DNA from: Rhizophagus irregularis
Taxonomy: Eukaryota; Glomeromycota; Glomeromycetes; Glomerales; Glomeraceae
Direction of reading: 5' to 3'
Length of the DNA stretch: 64,000 nucleotides
Assembly: GCF_026210795.1 (NCBI RefSeq)
Contig: NC_089432.1
Coordinates: 2,852,001 to 2,916,000 of the forward strand
Part shown: positions 21,116-32,860 of the stretch, in pieces
Layout of the letters: every line of letters starts with the position of its first letter
Position numbering within the stretch: position 1 is the stretch's first letter
Program-made: the position numbers and the translations under genes
Notes under the pieces: model-generated
What the model was told of the DNA's origin: nothing
What the model saw: only the letters and a program-made list of their open reading frames with translations
The model's database searches: none

Positions 21116-22242
21116 AAACTATTTAATAAAGAATTTGTTAGTAATAATAGAATAAAATAAATAACAGTAGTTTAAATTATATGTAAGACGGGGTGATGAT
21201 CACCGGTGGCTGAAATTATGACGATCGACCAGCATTAAAAAATATAGTGCCGGTATAATTGATAATTCTGGCCAACGGTGATGATCACCCTGGTGATTTG
21301 AAGTAAAAATCATAATAAAATTAAATAAATAACTCATAACTTACCAACTAAAGAAATACAAAATAATTTTTAAATAAAGAATTTAGTTAGTTTAAATTAT
21401 ATGTAAATACTATGATATAATAGAATTAAATAATTAACATACCATCTATAAATAATTTTTTAAATAAAAGAATTTAGTTTAAATAAATTATAATAAAATT
21501 AAATAAATAACATATAACTTACCAACTAAAAGACATTACAAAATAATTTTAAAGAATTTAGTTAGCTTAAAATTATATAAATAATAGAAATATAGGTATT
21601 TATAACTTACACCCTAGTATTAATTAATTAATTATTAGTTAAATATAAATGTAATACAAATATTTTACTGCATATTAAATATATCACTTACAATCTGGTT
21701 ATTTAAATTAAGAATATAATTAGTTGAATTATATAAAATATTAAAACAAATAAATATAATATTGTAACTTACTATCTGTAATACAATTAATTATTAAATA
21801 GTTATTTAAATAAAGAATTTAGTTATTTTGAATATTATGCAAAATAAATAAAGTAAAAAAAAAATCTAATAACTATCAACTTACTGACTATATTGATTAC
21901 ATGAAATATAACAAAAATGATAAGTAATTCTATTATTATTCAATTGTAATATAACTTATTAACTTACGAGCTAAAAATATTTAATATAATTTTTTGTATA
22001 ATATAGTTAATTTAAATTATATTTATATATTATGTAAGGTATAAATAATTATAGGTAGTATTTAAATGTATTTACAAATAAAAATTTAATATTTTAGCAT
22101 GTTTAATATACCTTTAGATTCCCTGATGCTACTTTCTTTAAATTCTTCAGAAACTAATTTATTACATTGCAAGTTTGTTAAAAATTTTAGAGTTCTAATT
22201 ATATACTATATAATTATTACCTTTATTATTACTTTCAGCCAT
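21116..22242 (-). pseudogene. Truncated inverted copy of the microexon kinase gene (5' part only)
   Basis: On the minus strand exon 1 (22242-22221) encodes MAESNNK and exon 2 (22153-22112) encodes VSEEFKESSIRESK, both with GT-AG borders. Intron-like units follow, each beginning GTAAGT or GTATGT and ending TAG/CAG, separated by single codons: CTC (21968-21970), TCA (21885-21887), ATA (21773-21775), ATT (21692-21694), GGT (21611-21613), TTG (21523-21525), ATG (21443-21445), TTG (21345-21347), TTT (21116-21118). The first exons and six of the first six to seven codon positions match the locus at 34092. Beyond about 21000 the similarity stops and no kinase domain follows, so this copy is probably a 5' fragment of the gene or a non-functional duplicate. 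A MITE-like insert lies in the last intron. Confidence 0.6.
21186..21298. repeat. ~110-bp MITE inserted in a microexon-array intron
   Basis: The left end CGGGGTGATGATCACCGGTG is matched in inverted orientation by CGGTGATGATCACCCTGGTG at the right. It interrupts an otherwise typical intron unit, lengthening it to about 226 nt. It is richer in GC than the array. Confidence 0.65.
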
Positions 22243-23160
22243 TATTATATAATTATCTCTGACTGGAAAAGATAATGTAAATATTTTTTTCTTTTTTTTA
22301 TTGTTAAACGCTTTTATTAATATGGGTATATATGGTAATAATATTTATGCCAAGCATTGTAGAACTTGAGCCCGTGTAATACACGTTTGCCACCTCAAAG
22401 CTACAAAAGATCGTCCTTTATTTATAACAACAAAATATTAATATATCCCAAGTTACACATATACTATAATAACGCACGTCAATAAAGGGTTCACTCTTTT
22501 TCCTGAACGAATTCCTTTCGTATTTATAATATTTCACAACTCTTCCCAGATACCTTTCAAGTATCGCCTATTGCAAGAACAAATTAAATAAAATTACACA
22601 AAAATTAAAATCGCACAAAATAATATTTACACAAAAAAATATTTACACAAGAATAGTTTAACGTAAATTACGGTCGTTACACTAATAAAATACTTTAAGA
22701 ATTTATACACTTAAACTAAATATAATACTGCGCTCTATAATTAATTGCGAAATCGCAGTAACTGGTTGATCATTTCGTCTTTATCGTCTTTAATAGGTAA
22801 TTACTAATCACCTTTATTTTATTTTTTTGTGTTACAATTGATTATATTGTTAGAGTCTTTATTAACTTGAAGATAAGAATGCCGAAAAGCTTGAATCCAT
22901 AAACAGATTTTTCTTAATATATTCTACATTATTACAAACAAAACATAAATACACAACTCACAATAAATAACATATTAACTGAAAAAATATTAAAGGGCGT
23001 GCCAACTTGATTCCTGACGCCACCCTAGTTATTATATTATTTTAGTTAGGATTTCTATACGTTTCTTTTATAGTTCACCATCACCAATTCACCACCACTA
23101 CCATCACTGCTACTTTTATCCTCATATTGCCTTTCTGTTAACATTTTTTTTAATTTATAA
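22243..23160 (-). promoter_or_regulatory. 5' flank of the inverted microexon-gene copy
   Basis: Several blocks are reverse complements of 33670-34091. They include TATATACCCATATTAA near the gene start, GAAATGATCAACCAGTTACT with GCGATTTCG, and GGCAATATGAGGATAAAAGT followed by a GGTGGTGGTGAT-like run at the outer end. Shared, spaced blocks upstream of both copies fit a duplicated promoter/5' region. This copy has an extra ~370 bp (about 22360-22740) absent from the other. No core promoter motif was assigned. Confidence 0.5.
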
Positions 23161-23209
23161 ACTATTTGGGTAAATTTAATAATACACTAAATACAGTATG
23201 TATATTATT

Positions 23210-23720
23210 ATTTAATGGATGCAATAGAAGAAAGAAAAAAAAATTTGGGGAAAAGAAAAAGGATAAAGAAAGAAATGGGATTTAAAAAAAACAAGTACCG
23301 AAAAAAAGGACAATAATTCGGTCAAAAAAAAGACCAAAAAAAAATTCAAAATAAAAATTAATAATATGGTCAACAAAAAGACCGAAAAAAATAATATAAG
23401 TCTTAAAAGATTATTTAATAAAAAAAAAGTAATAATTTTTCGGTTTTGGAAAAAAACCAAATCTAGACGGGAAAAGAATGAAAAAAAAAACAAAAAAAAA
23501 GAGAAAAAGGAAAAAAAACGAAAAATTTTTGAAAAAGATAAGAAAAAGGAAAAGAAAAAGGTGTTTCGAAAGAAATTTGAAAAAAAAGTTTGAAAAAAAA
23601 GAAAGAACTATTTGTAAAGGATCGGTTCAAGAAAAAAAAAGAAAATTAAAAAAAGGGGAAACGAAAAAATTTACCGATCGGTTGGAAAAAACCAAAAAAA
23701 AAAGCCGATCAAGCGGCTCT
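23210..23720. repeat. Purine-rich low-complexity tract
   Basis: Dominated by A-runs with GAAAAAG, GACCGAAAA and AAAAACC motifs on the plus strand. Long frames on both strands are Lys-only or Phe-only artefacts of composition. Similar (reverse-complement) TTTTTTCGGTCTG motifs occur at 1475-1500, and related AAAACCGAAA motifs occur at 56420-56660. Confidence 0.7.
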
Positions 23721-25588
23721 TAACAATTCAAAATTAATTTATACAGGCTAATCTAAACGTTCATAACTAAATTTTCTACTATATAAAAATAAATTTAACT
23801 ATACTAAAGTAATTTTCTGTGTAGTGTGTTATGTTTGATCTAAAGAAATATTTGTCACAATATTACCTATATCTTATTCAGCGTTACCTCTTTTTAATAT
23901 TTTTACATCTCAATTTTTTTTAATCTTTGTTTTTCTGTAAATTTCCATCATCATTAATAATATAGTCTCGTCGAGTCGTCGATATATTAAGGTCCTTTGA
24001 CAACGACTAATACGTATGTTAAAGCACCTTTCCCATAATTTGAGTACAACCCTTTAGTATCTTTATCGTGTTAAATTTATTGCTTGTACTAATTTCCAAG
24101 CTTTGAATTTTCCATAAAAAATTTTTGAATTTTTGCGCATTATTTTGATAAAATATATATTAATGGATCTTATTATTTGACATTTCTCTCTATATATATA
24201 TATATAAAATATATATATTGATTCAAATTTATGAATTCTTCTAATTTCGTCAATGATTTCTAACATAGTGGCTTCATTTCGTCATATTCTCAAACGTGTT
24301 CCCATGATTCCTCCTCTTAATTGCATCGAGGTTACATTCCAGAAATAATCATTACTATTTTTGTTAAAATAAACACTATACGTGGGCAAATCTTTCAAAA
24401 AAATTTTTATTATTTTGTACATTCTATCGTTACTATCCACTATATTTTTTGTAATTATTTTGATTGTTGATAAATTTCAACAGTAGTAATCCAATCAAAT
24501 TCTTGTAGAACATTGTTATCATAATTTATCATTTCGTTCTTGTATTTTGCATTCTTGGCAAGCCTTTAATTAAATTGTTGCCACCTGATCACCAATGGAA
24601 AGTGATAAGAAAAATTTTCTATAGTAATACGTATTCCAAATTATTTCGTAATTACATTATTTCAAATTATTATCAATGAAGGCGAAGTAAAGGAGTATTT
24701 TTGCCGCGTTTCTCTATGGTATTGCGCCACGTTGAAATTTACAATTGATAATTTGAAAATGTGAGAATTTGATGTAAATAATTATTTTAAACCAGTCATC
24801 CGTAAAATCGTAAATTATTAATGAGGACAAAGTAAAGGAGGTGTATAATTATTTTTGCTATGTTTTTCTGTATTGCATTTAAAATATGGATTATCACTTG
24901 AACTTGAGCGAAATGTTTCGGGCATCAAACTTTATAATGAATCCAAAAAAGTCTACTTCTTACTTTTTTAAAGTGGTAGAAGTACTGTATATCCAAATTA
25001 TTTTCTGAAATTAACAAAATTAATAAAATTAACTAATATCCCGATTTAAAAATATTTTTATATTTTCTTCAAAATGCACAATAAAATTTACCGCCAATTA
25101 AATGAATCAAAATGGCGAATTTTTCTAATTAACCAAATAAGAAAATAAAATATGAGTAAATGATTTTATAACTAATTTTTATTTTTATTTTCTTATGTTT
25201 TGTTTCTTAATTAAATACTCTTTGTATGTACAAAAAAATTTATTTATGAAAAAAAAAGCATAATAACGTCTAGTAATATGCAAGTAATGTTACCATTCGT
25301 CATTTCTTAAGCGATATTAAATCTTCATTTTATTTTATTTACATGATTTTCATGATATACATTCGAAGATATGCCATTAAGTAATACAAACTAGTGAATC
25401 GCCTAAACCTTGTGAAGCCCGGACTAATAATTTCCCATCCATGTTGATCATTTGATCATCAACTTATAAGGATGTGATACAAATTAGCTTTGTGCAACCT
25501 ATTTATTTTTAAAATTAAAAAAAAAAAATCATTACCAGTTAATATGCTGTAAGCGTACACCACTTGGTTTTTAAAAAAAGAAAAAAAA
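23721..25588. other. AT-rich intergenic DNA with a short direct repeat
   Basis: No gene with recognisable domains. Two related segments, AATGAAGGCGAAGTAAAGGA (about 24675) and AATGAGGACAAAGTAAAGGA (about 24820), head a diverged direct repeat of roughly 145 bp. On the minus strand around 24290-24400 a short stretch reads like decayed protein (NDYFWNVTSMQLRGGIMGT), but it is broken by stops and I could not assign it. Confidence 0.4.
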
Positions 25589-27063
25589 ATGACATCACTT
25601 TTTTATTCCAATCTTTCAAAAGACCTCTCCTTAATATTAAATAATGCTGACGATTACAATGTCATTATCCATGTTGGTGAAAACGACAATAAAAAAGAAT
25701 TTTATGCGCACTCAGTTATTTTACGTGCTCGTTCTTCTTATTTCAAGAGTGCACTTTCTACTAATTGGATTACAAAGAAAAATAATATGATTATATTTAA
25801 TAAACCAAATATTACTCCAGCCATTTTTGACATAATTATAAAGTAAGGATAATAATATTATTATTTTATTACATTATATTTGTTTTAATAAATTTTAATT
25901 TAAGATATATTTATACCGGAGAGCTTGATTTAACTAAACAACCGGGTGAAAATATTCTTGGATTGTTAATTGCATCTGATGAATTACTCCTTGAAGAATT
26001 ATTTGAATATGTTCAAAATTATTTAATTGAAAAACGAACTAGTTGGATTTATCAAAATTTCGTTCTCGTTCTTAATGATGTGTTTAGACTCGACAGTTGT
26101 AAGAAGCTACAAAATTATTGTCTTGAGTCTATCTGTAAGGATCCACTTCCATTTATTACTTCAAAATCTTGTCTGTTATTAGATGATAATGTCGTTTTTA
26201 GCTTGCTTAAAAGAGATGATTTACAAGTTAGAGAGATTATAATTTGGAACTTTTTAATCGAATGGGGTATTGAACAAACTCCTGATTTGCGAAGTGATAG
26301 AAATAATTGGAATAATGAGAATTACGAAACATTGGAGAAAACTTTAAATCAATTTATTCCTCTTATTCGGTTTGTGGGAATTTCTCATGAAGAATTAATT
26401 GATAAAGTTCAACCTTATAAGGCTATTATTCCCAATAATCTTTTAAAAGAAATTGAAGAATTTTGTTATAATAATATCTTACCAACTTTACCTCTCAGAA
26501 CGAGAAAAATTGAATCAAATATTATCAAATCAGAACTTATAAATTTAATAATAGTTAATTGGATTGACAAAAAAGATATTATGATTACTCGTACTGGTAA
26601 TGATCCTTTATATAAATTTAATCTTATTTATCGTGGTAGTCGTGATGGAATTAATAATAAATCATTTAAAAATAAGTGTAATGGAAGGGTAGCAAGTTTA
26701 GTTTTAATCAAAGTTTCAGGATCGAATAGAATCTTTGGTGGATATAGTTCTATTGGATTTAGTGCTTTAGGAAATAATCTTTGGAATAAATATGATGGAA
26801 TATTTTATGATTCATCAGATAATTTTATTTTTTCATTTGAAAATAGTGAAGATATACATAATATAAAAATAGGTCGTATAATAAATAATGATAAAGCTAT
26901 TCAAGATATTGAAACTTGTGGTTTTAATTTTGGTTGGAGTTCATTATCAATGATTAATACTAATTTAAATATTGTTAATCATGATATTTATGAAAGGATT
27001 TTACCTACAGAAAAAATTTTTTATATTACGGAATTAGAAACTTTTTCTGTAACTAAATTATAA
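25589..27063 (+). CDS. BTB-BACK-TLDc domain protein
   Basis: Two exons, 25589-25842 and 25905-27063; the 62-nt intron starts GTAAGG and ends TTTAAG; 471 codons including the stop. The BTB domain spans about residues 1-115 (V.I.VGE....KEFYAHSVILRARSSYFKSALS; YIYTGELDL), then a BACK-like helical region to about 260. A TLDc domain from about 290 follows (LIYRGSRDGIN...FKNKCNG, TLVLIK-like VSGSNRIFGGYSSIGF, FIFSFEN, CGFNFG). BTB proteins commonly dimerise and act as substrate adaptors for Cullin-3 ubiquitin ligases. TLDc domains are linked to oxidative-stress responses and V-ATPase binding. This architecture is strongly expanded in Glomeromycotina. The frame is intact. Confidence 0.92.
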
Positions 27064-27540
27064 TTTTGTTTCATTCTCATTTAATAAAGCATATAATTTA
27101 TTATTATTATAATTCTAAAGTCATTAAGAGACAAAGGATGCAGCTTTTTTAAGTGATTTTATTAATAAATCTTTAATTTTTAAGGCATAGGTAAAGGGAG
27201 CTTTTATTATGTGAATATGGAAAATATAATCAATTTTAATTGAACAAATCCGTGTTATGTTTGATTATGAGAAATCAAACCTTTACATTGTTCAATATTC
27301 ATAATCAAATAACTACCAAAATATAGGGTGTCCGATAAATCCAAATAATTCGCAAAGTGTAGCGTTATAATTAATCACTAATAATGAAAGAATTGATAGT
27401 ATTGAAAATAATTAACCATAAGGTCACATGCAATATATTAATAATAATTTTTTGTTAATAAATTGGTTTTTTGTATTTTGAATTTTGACAATCACTGAAG
27501 AAAAATTCATGCAATTTTTTTTTCTTAATATTAAGAGAGC
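27064..27540. other. AT-rich intergenic DNA
   Basis: No gene. An AATCAAAC / GTTTGATT pair at about 27258-27280 makes a weak hairpin. Confidence 0.4.
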
Positions 27541-28790
27541 TTAATTGTGGATTATGCTGCAATTGAATTTCATAATCCTGAGATTAAAAAATCAGTGTCA
27601 ATCCCTAGTAGGTCAATAATTATAACATGTAAAAATATCAAATTTCTTAATCAGATTATAAATAATAATCAGTAGAAGATATATCATGTATTCAATTTAA
27701 TTGAAAATATTAAACAAAATCTTAATCATCTTTCAATCATTATAGATGAATGTAGTACAATTCTATTACAAAATTTAGGACAAACCAATCCTCCTAAATT
27801 AGAAAATTTACATCTGTATCTTTATTAGTGCTTCGATCCATGCATGGATAAAACCGCGGTATCCGGATATCCAAAAAAAAAATAGCTATCCGGATACCGC
27901 GGTTTTATCCAGATAAAATATCCGGAGAGAAAATATCTGGTTTGAACCGTTATCCGGATAAAAAAAATTATAAAATATTTTTTTTAATCATTTAAATTAC
28001 CTTATTTATTGAAATTATTATCTATTAAATTACCATTTGTTAAAATCATAATCTATCTTACTAAAATTACTATTAGAATATTCAATAATTCAGGCCATCT
28101 ATAATGCCAGCCCGAATTTTGTGAAATTGATATTTGTCAAGAGGCAGCAGTATCCGGCCCAGCTTAATAAAATTTGGGATTTTTGTAATTTTGGCCGCCA
28201 TTATATGTTTGGCCCAAATTACTGTTGATCCATGATTTAAAAAAAAAATTTTTTCTAATAGTTAGGCTGAATTGATTAATTTTATGTTACAAAATGGTAT
28301 ATAAATATAATAAAAATAATTAGTTTATGCCTAATCTTCCATTATTTTGCGATTTTAATGTGCTTTTTATATTTATAATAATGTATTTATTGCAAAATTT
28401 TACGTTTCTCAAATTTTCAAAAAATTGACATAATTCAGGCAAAATTCGTAGTGCTGGCCGAAATTAAAATTTTATTTTGTTTAAAATTAATAAAATGTCA
28501 CTAATTTCGTTAAAAATATTAAGTCAAAATTTAATTAAGTTAATGCCACTGATATTATTTGTTAAGATCGATCAATGAAAAAAATTATTTATATATAATC
28601 TTATCCGGGTTTCAGTTTCTATCCGGATATATCCGGATTTATATCCGAACCGAATAATCCAGATAAAACCCGGATAATTTTTTTAATTTATCTGGATAAC
28701 GGTTTCTACCCGGATCGAAGCACTAATCTTTATCACATTAGATTATATACTAAAGAAATCAAATTTTTTAAAAAATTTCTTTAGTAACTG
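27541..28790 (+). pseudogene. F-box/LRR-like gene relic split by a hAT MITE
   Basis: The segment at about 27625-27825 (AAAAATATCAAATTTCTTAA ... AATTGAAAATATTAAACAAA ... CATCTGTATCTTTAT) closely parallels 45650-45855 of the intact F-box gene, but carries stops and indels. The MITE at 27826-28725 is inserted at ATCTTTAT, the position of TATCTTTATTACATTGAA in the intact gene. Weak similarity to the following codons (AAATC..ATTTTTTAAAAAATTTCTTTAGTAACTG against GAAGTATTTTTAAAAAGTTC) resumes after it. The N-terminal F-box is missing. Confidence 0.65.
27826..28725. mobile_element. hAT-type MITE, copy 2 (8-bp TSD ATCTTTAT)
   Basis: The ends are TAGTGCTTCGATCC and GGATCGAAGCACTA, with exact 8-bp duplications ATCTTTAT at 27818-27825 and 28726-28733. 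It has the same termini and subterminal ATCCGGAT repeats as copy 1 at 5028, and internal AATGCCAGCCCGAATTTTG / GGCCGAAATT motifs related to it. The interior is AT-rich with no transposase. Confidence 0.9.
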
Positions 28791-29021
28791 GATGAACAAT
28801 TTCTAGAATTCGACAAGTTAGAATCTACAGTTTAAGTTTAAATTATATTAAAGTTAGTTATAGAGTCATTAATGGTCTGTCATTAATGGTTCTAGATATT
28901 TAGAAAGTTTATACGTTATATTTTATATAATAAACTAAATAAATGCGTTACTAACTAAAAAAAAAAAATTAGGAAAAGGATTATTACAATTAAAAAGTCA
29001 GGATGAACTGACAGTAGGTGA

Positions 29022-29321
29022 AAACGGGATTTGAGACCACGGGCGCGGATTAAGTCAAACAATCACACATTTAGAGCATCAAAAGACGAACAATATTATG
29101 ATGTAGCTGATAGTTTAGCAGATCTGAAGGTTTCTAATGGCGAAAATAAAGATGTATCAACAGGTAAAGTAAGTACTAAAGAGAAAGAAAATGTAGGTAT
29201 TATCAATGTAAATAGGAAATGTGCTGCTGAAACTCAAGCTTCTAGAGGGTATAATGATATCAATAGTAAAAGTAGTGATAGTGATGGACTATGGAAAGCC
29301 GCCATGGTCAAAAGTGCGTAG
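29022..29321 (+). pseudogene. Unrecognised coding remnant ending in a transposon TIR
   Basis: An open frame without an ATG translates to a hydrophilic, non-low-complexity sequence (NNHTFRASKDEQYYDVADSL, ..KEKENVGIINVNRKCAAETQ..). It runs into the left TIR of the 3.7-kb element. The composition is protein-like, but I do not recognise a family. It may be the truncated end of a host or transposon gene. Confidence 0.3.
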
Positions 29322-29469
29322 CAAAACATAGCGTGTATACGCTATGTTTTGTAGCGCGTATACGTTATATTTCACGGCGGGTTACCCCTGTTCTGTCTGT
29401 TTCAGGGGTAACCTGTTGCAAAAAATAGCGTTTAATACGCTATATTTCATAGCGTTATATACATTATAT

Positions 29470-29615
29470 GTTATGACGGGTACCCGTTATAAGAAACGGC
29501 AGGTACCTGTTATAAGGAACGGCGGGTACCCGCTATAAGAAACGGCGGGTACCCGTTATAAGAAACAACAGGTACCCGCTATAAGAAACGGCGGGTCCCG
29601 TTATAAGAACTGGCA
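29470..29615. repeat. Tandem ~23-bp repeats, GGCGGGTACCCGTTATAAGA type
   Basis: Six to seven adjacent units of (A/G)(A)CGG(C/A)(G/A)GGTACC(C/T)G(T/C)TATAAG(A/G)A are visible, and each carries a KpnI-like GGTACC core. A related array with GATATGTG in place of GTTATAAG lies at 31470-31600 on the same strand. Confidence 0.85.
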
Positions 29616-29639
29616 GTCAGCATATTAACTTTTGATATC

Positions 29640-30160
29640 AATAATGATAATTATTTATTTAATGAAATTTTATTTGCAAATATTAAAATTTAAGTCACCC
29701 ATTTACGATTTTAAAGAAAAAAATCACCATATATTTATTTTTATTTAAGTGTAAAAATAAAAGAAACAATAACAATAAATAAAAGGATAAGTAAATTACA
29801 ATAATCAAGGAGAAAGATGCTAATAAAAAAATGAAATAACAGTGGGAGTAATGGAAAGTAATAGAAGATGAAAGGTAGTAAAAAAGAGTAATGAGAAGTG
29901 ATAGGAAACAAAAAGGAGAAATAGGACATAATGAGAGATGAAAAGGAGTGATGGGAGACGAAAAGAAGTGATGGGAGACAAAGAGGAGTGATAAGCAATA
30001 AAAAGGAGTTATGGGAGACAAAAAGAAGATGAAGAGGAACAAAAAGAAGTGATGGGAGACGAAAAGAACGAAAAAGAGTGATGGTAGACGAAGAGGAGTG
30101 GTGGAAGACGAAAAGGAGCGATGGGAGATGAAAAGAAGTGATGGGAAGATGAAGAGAAGT
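29640..30160 (-). repeat. Inverted partial copy of the 1.35-kb minisatellite element
   Basis: AATGAAATTTTATTTGCAAA...TTAAGTCACCCATTTACG is the reverse complement of 2715-2785. The following purine-rich AGGAGTGATGGGAGACGAAA units are the complement of the minisatellite at 2030-2560. The terminal inverted repeats of the original element are absent here. Confidence 0.85.
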
Positions 30161-31440
30161 AAAAATTTATTAAAATTGTAAATTTAATAAAAAATTTTCC
30201 AATAAATTTTCAATCAATTTTTATAAAAAAAATTAAAAAAAAATTTCAAGCCAAAATTCTCAATACACTTATTAAAAAAAAACTATTATCAATAAAATTT
30301 TCTATTAAGATTTCTAAACAAAATTCTCCATCAAAAAAATAAAAAAAATTTTCAACAAACAATTCTCTAATGAAATTCTCAATCAAAAAAAATATTCCTG
30401 ATTAAAAAGATTCTTACCACCTATTAAAAAAAATTCTCAAAGAATTTCTATATCAAAAAAAAACTCTCCTATTAAAAAAAAAATCTTTACCGAAATTCTC
30501 TATCAAAAAAAAGTCTTCCCTGTTAAAAAAATTTACACTAACGAAATTATCTATCAAAAAAAAATTCTATGATGAAATTTCTATCAAAAAAAAAAAAAAT
30601 TCTCAGCGAAATTCTTTAATGAAATTCTCTATCAAAAACAATCCCCCTATTAAAAAAAATTCTCTAATAAAATTCTCCGTCAAAAAATACTTTCACCTAG
30701 GGATGGCAACGGTTATAATCATAACCGTTTAACTGACCGTTTAACCACATTTAACTGACCGTTTGACCGACCATTTAAACATTTGACCGACCATTTTTAA
30801 CCGTTTAACCGACCATTTGACTAATTATTTAAGTAAAATAGTATAACCGACCATTTAACCGACCGTTTAACCAATTTTTTAACCGACCATAACCGACTGT
30901 TTAAATTTCTATAACTGATTATAACCGACCATAACCGACCATAACCGACCGTTGCCATCCCTACTTTCACCCATTAAAAAAATTCTCAAAAGAAATTCTT
31001 TATCAAGGAAAACTCCCTCAATTAAAAAAAAATTCGTAACGAAATTCTCTATCAAAAAAAATTTCACTTGTTAAAAAATTTTCTAACGAAATTATCTATC
31101 AAAAAAAAATCTTCTCTATTAAATAATTCTCTATCAAAAAAATCTCTCCTGTTAAAAAAAATTGCTCCAACAAATTAAGTATACATCAAAAAAAAAAAAT
31201 CTCATTAAAAAAAATTCTCCAATGAAATTTCTATCAATTAAAAGTTTTTAACAAAATTATCCATCAAAAAAAAACTCAGAAATGTTCCTATCAATGAAAA
31301 AAATTTTCTAACGAAATTTTTTATCAAAAAAAATCTTCTTATTAAAAAAATTCCCAATGAAATTCTATCAAACAAAGCCTTTGCCTATATTAAAAATAAA
31401 AATTCTCTACAAAATTTGTTTATAAAAAAAAGCCAATAAA
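30160..31440. repeat. Degenerate ~45-bp tandem repeats (AAATTCTCTATCAAAAAAAA type)
   Basis: Dozens of imperfect units alternate AACGAAATTCTCTATCAAAA runs with CTCCCCTATTAAAAAAAATT. Units vary from about 35 to 50 bp. A hAT MITE is inserted at 30708. No coding frames. Confidence 0.75.
30708..30963. mobile_element. 256-bp hAT-type MITE (8-bp TSD CTTTCACC)
   Basis: The ends TAGGGATGGCAACGGTTAT and ACCGTTGCCATCCCTA are inverted repeats. They are flanked by exact CTTTCACC duplications (30700-30707 and 30964-30971). TAGGGATG resembles Ac-like hAT termini. The interior is made of repeated ACCGACCATTTAACCG / ACCGTTTAACC motifs, so it is almost entirely subterminal binding-site-like repeat. Confidence 0.9.
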
Positions 31441-31469
31441 AAAAAAAAATTTTTTTTTAAAAAAAATTA

Positions 31470-31600
31470 AATGGCAGGTACCCGATATGTGAAATGGCGG
31501 GTACCCGATATGTGAAGCGGCAGGTACCCAATATGTGAAGCGGCGGGTACCTGATATGTAGAACGGCGGGTACCTGATATTTGAAACGGCAGGTATTCGA
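31470..31600. repeat. Tandem ~27-bp repeats, GGCGGGTACCCGATATGTGA type
   Basis: About five units of GGC(G/A)GGTACC(C/T)(G/A)ATAT(G/T)TGAA(A/G)(C/T)GGC follow each other. They are the inner partner of the array at 29470-29615 within the same large element. Confidence 0.8.
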
Positions 31601-31702
31601 TCCCTTAATAATTTAAAATTTGGTCCAAAATAAATTAATAAACCATTATAATATAAAGCGCATACGCGTTAAATTATGTAGCGTATACACGTTGCTTTTT
31701 AT

Positions 31703-32860
31703 GGCGGTGTAAACAGTCAAATATCAAGCATGAAAATATGATAAAATTCAACCACCAAATGTAATTGCCAAATATCAAGAACGAACAAATTAATTGTGAA
31801 TTGGCGTAGACGGATAAATAATTAGCCGAAAAGGATAAACATTTAGGAAGAGATATGATCTACATGATGTAATATTTATCAAATGATTGACAAAGAACCA
31901 ATAGGATAAATAGAGTCGATCAATTGGGGCTTAGCAATCTTTAACAATGAGAACGATTAGAAAGAATAATTATAAGCCACAAAAGATAGATTATAAGCAA
32001 AACACATAAAGCGAATTGAAAGAACATATAAAATAATGTCAGAAAGATTAAAGAACATAAAATAATATAAAAGATAATATAAAAAGATAGTATAAAGATG
32101 GAACATAAAAGATGACATATTAAAAAGAACATATATAAAAAGATAGCGTATTTAAAATATAGATAATACAAAGATATTATAAAAGATAATATATATATAA
32201 AAGATAGCATATTAAAAGATAGCGTATTTAAAATATAGATAGTATATTAGAAAGATAGTTCAAAGATAATATGTAAAAAGAACATAAAAGATAGTATATA
32301 GATAGAATAGAAAGTAGCGTAAAATTTGTATAAATAGAGAACGGAATTCAAAGTAATTCCACAGTTCTCATCCACAGAACTCAATAAAAATATAAGTTTC
32401 ATTTAATTATTTGTTAATGAAGTTTAATATTAATTAGAGGTAATAGGTTCGCCCTAAACTTTAATTAATGTTCGCTTAATTAATTTTGATTGAATAAAAT
32501 GGAAATTTAAGATGAATTAAATATATACTTTTGGAAGGTAATAATTCGTAGCGAGAGCTATCGAAGTTTGAAATTAAAGGTAAAAGTGGATATAATTTGG
32601 GGAAAATTTAGAGAAGTTAATTTTTATTTTATATCGTTTAATGTTTTATATTACTAACGCTATTTATGTCATGAACCAAGAATGTTGTTGTTATATGTTG
32701 TTGTATGTTGTTCGTTGATTATGTTGTTTGATTATGTCGTTAATTATTTGCTTGTTCGTTTAATTGCTCGTTCGTTTGTTTATTTGTTCGTTCGACCATG
32801 AGAATGCCCGTTCGATGTGGCAACTCTGTAAATTGATGACAGAGGGAATTGGGGGATCTC
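31703..32860 (+). mobile_element. LTR-like segment with TATA box and poly(A)-type signal
   Basis: A TATAAATAGAG box (about 32330) is followed at a promoter-like distance by CCACAGTTCTCATCCACAGA and AATAAA (about 32383), an arrangement typical of retrotransposon LTR R regions. It begins near TGTAAACAGTC at 31704. Upstream is a tract of degenerate AAAGATAGCGTATTTAAAAT-type repeats (32040-32310). Downstream are TTGTTCGTTCG-type repeats (32690-32800). No matching second LTR, primer-binding site or gag-pol frame is visible, so this is a tentative solo-LTR-like call. Confidence 0.3.

Noticed and set aside
23212-23723. Lys-rich and Phe-rich open frames on both strands
   Set aside because: They arise from a purine-rich low-complexity tract; no ATG context or protein family support.
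29470-31600. CRISPR array
   Set aside because: The repeats are head-to-tail without unique spacers, and the genome is eukaryotic.
31941-32210. Minus-strand hydrophobic frame that could be a membrane protein
   Set aside because: It is produced by AAAGATA-type tandem repeats read in reverse; no conserved features.
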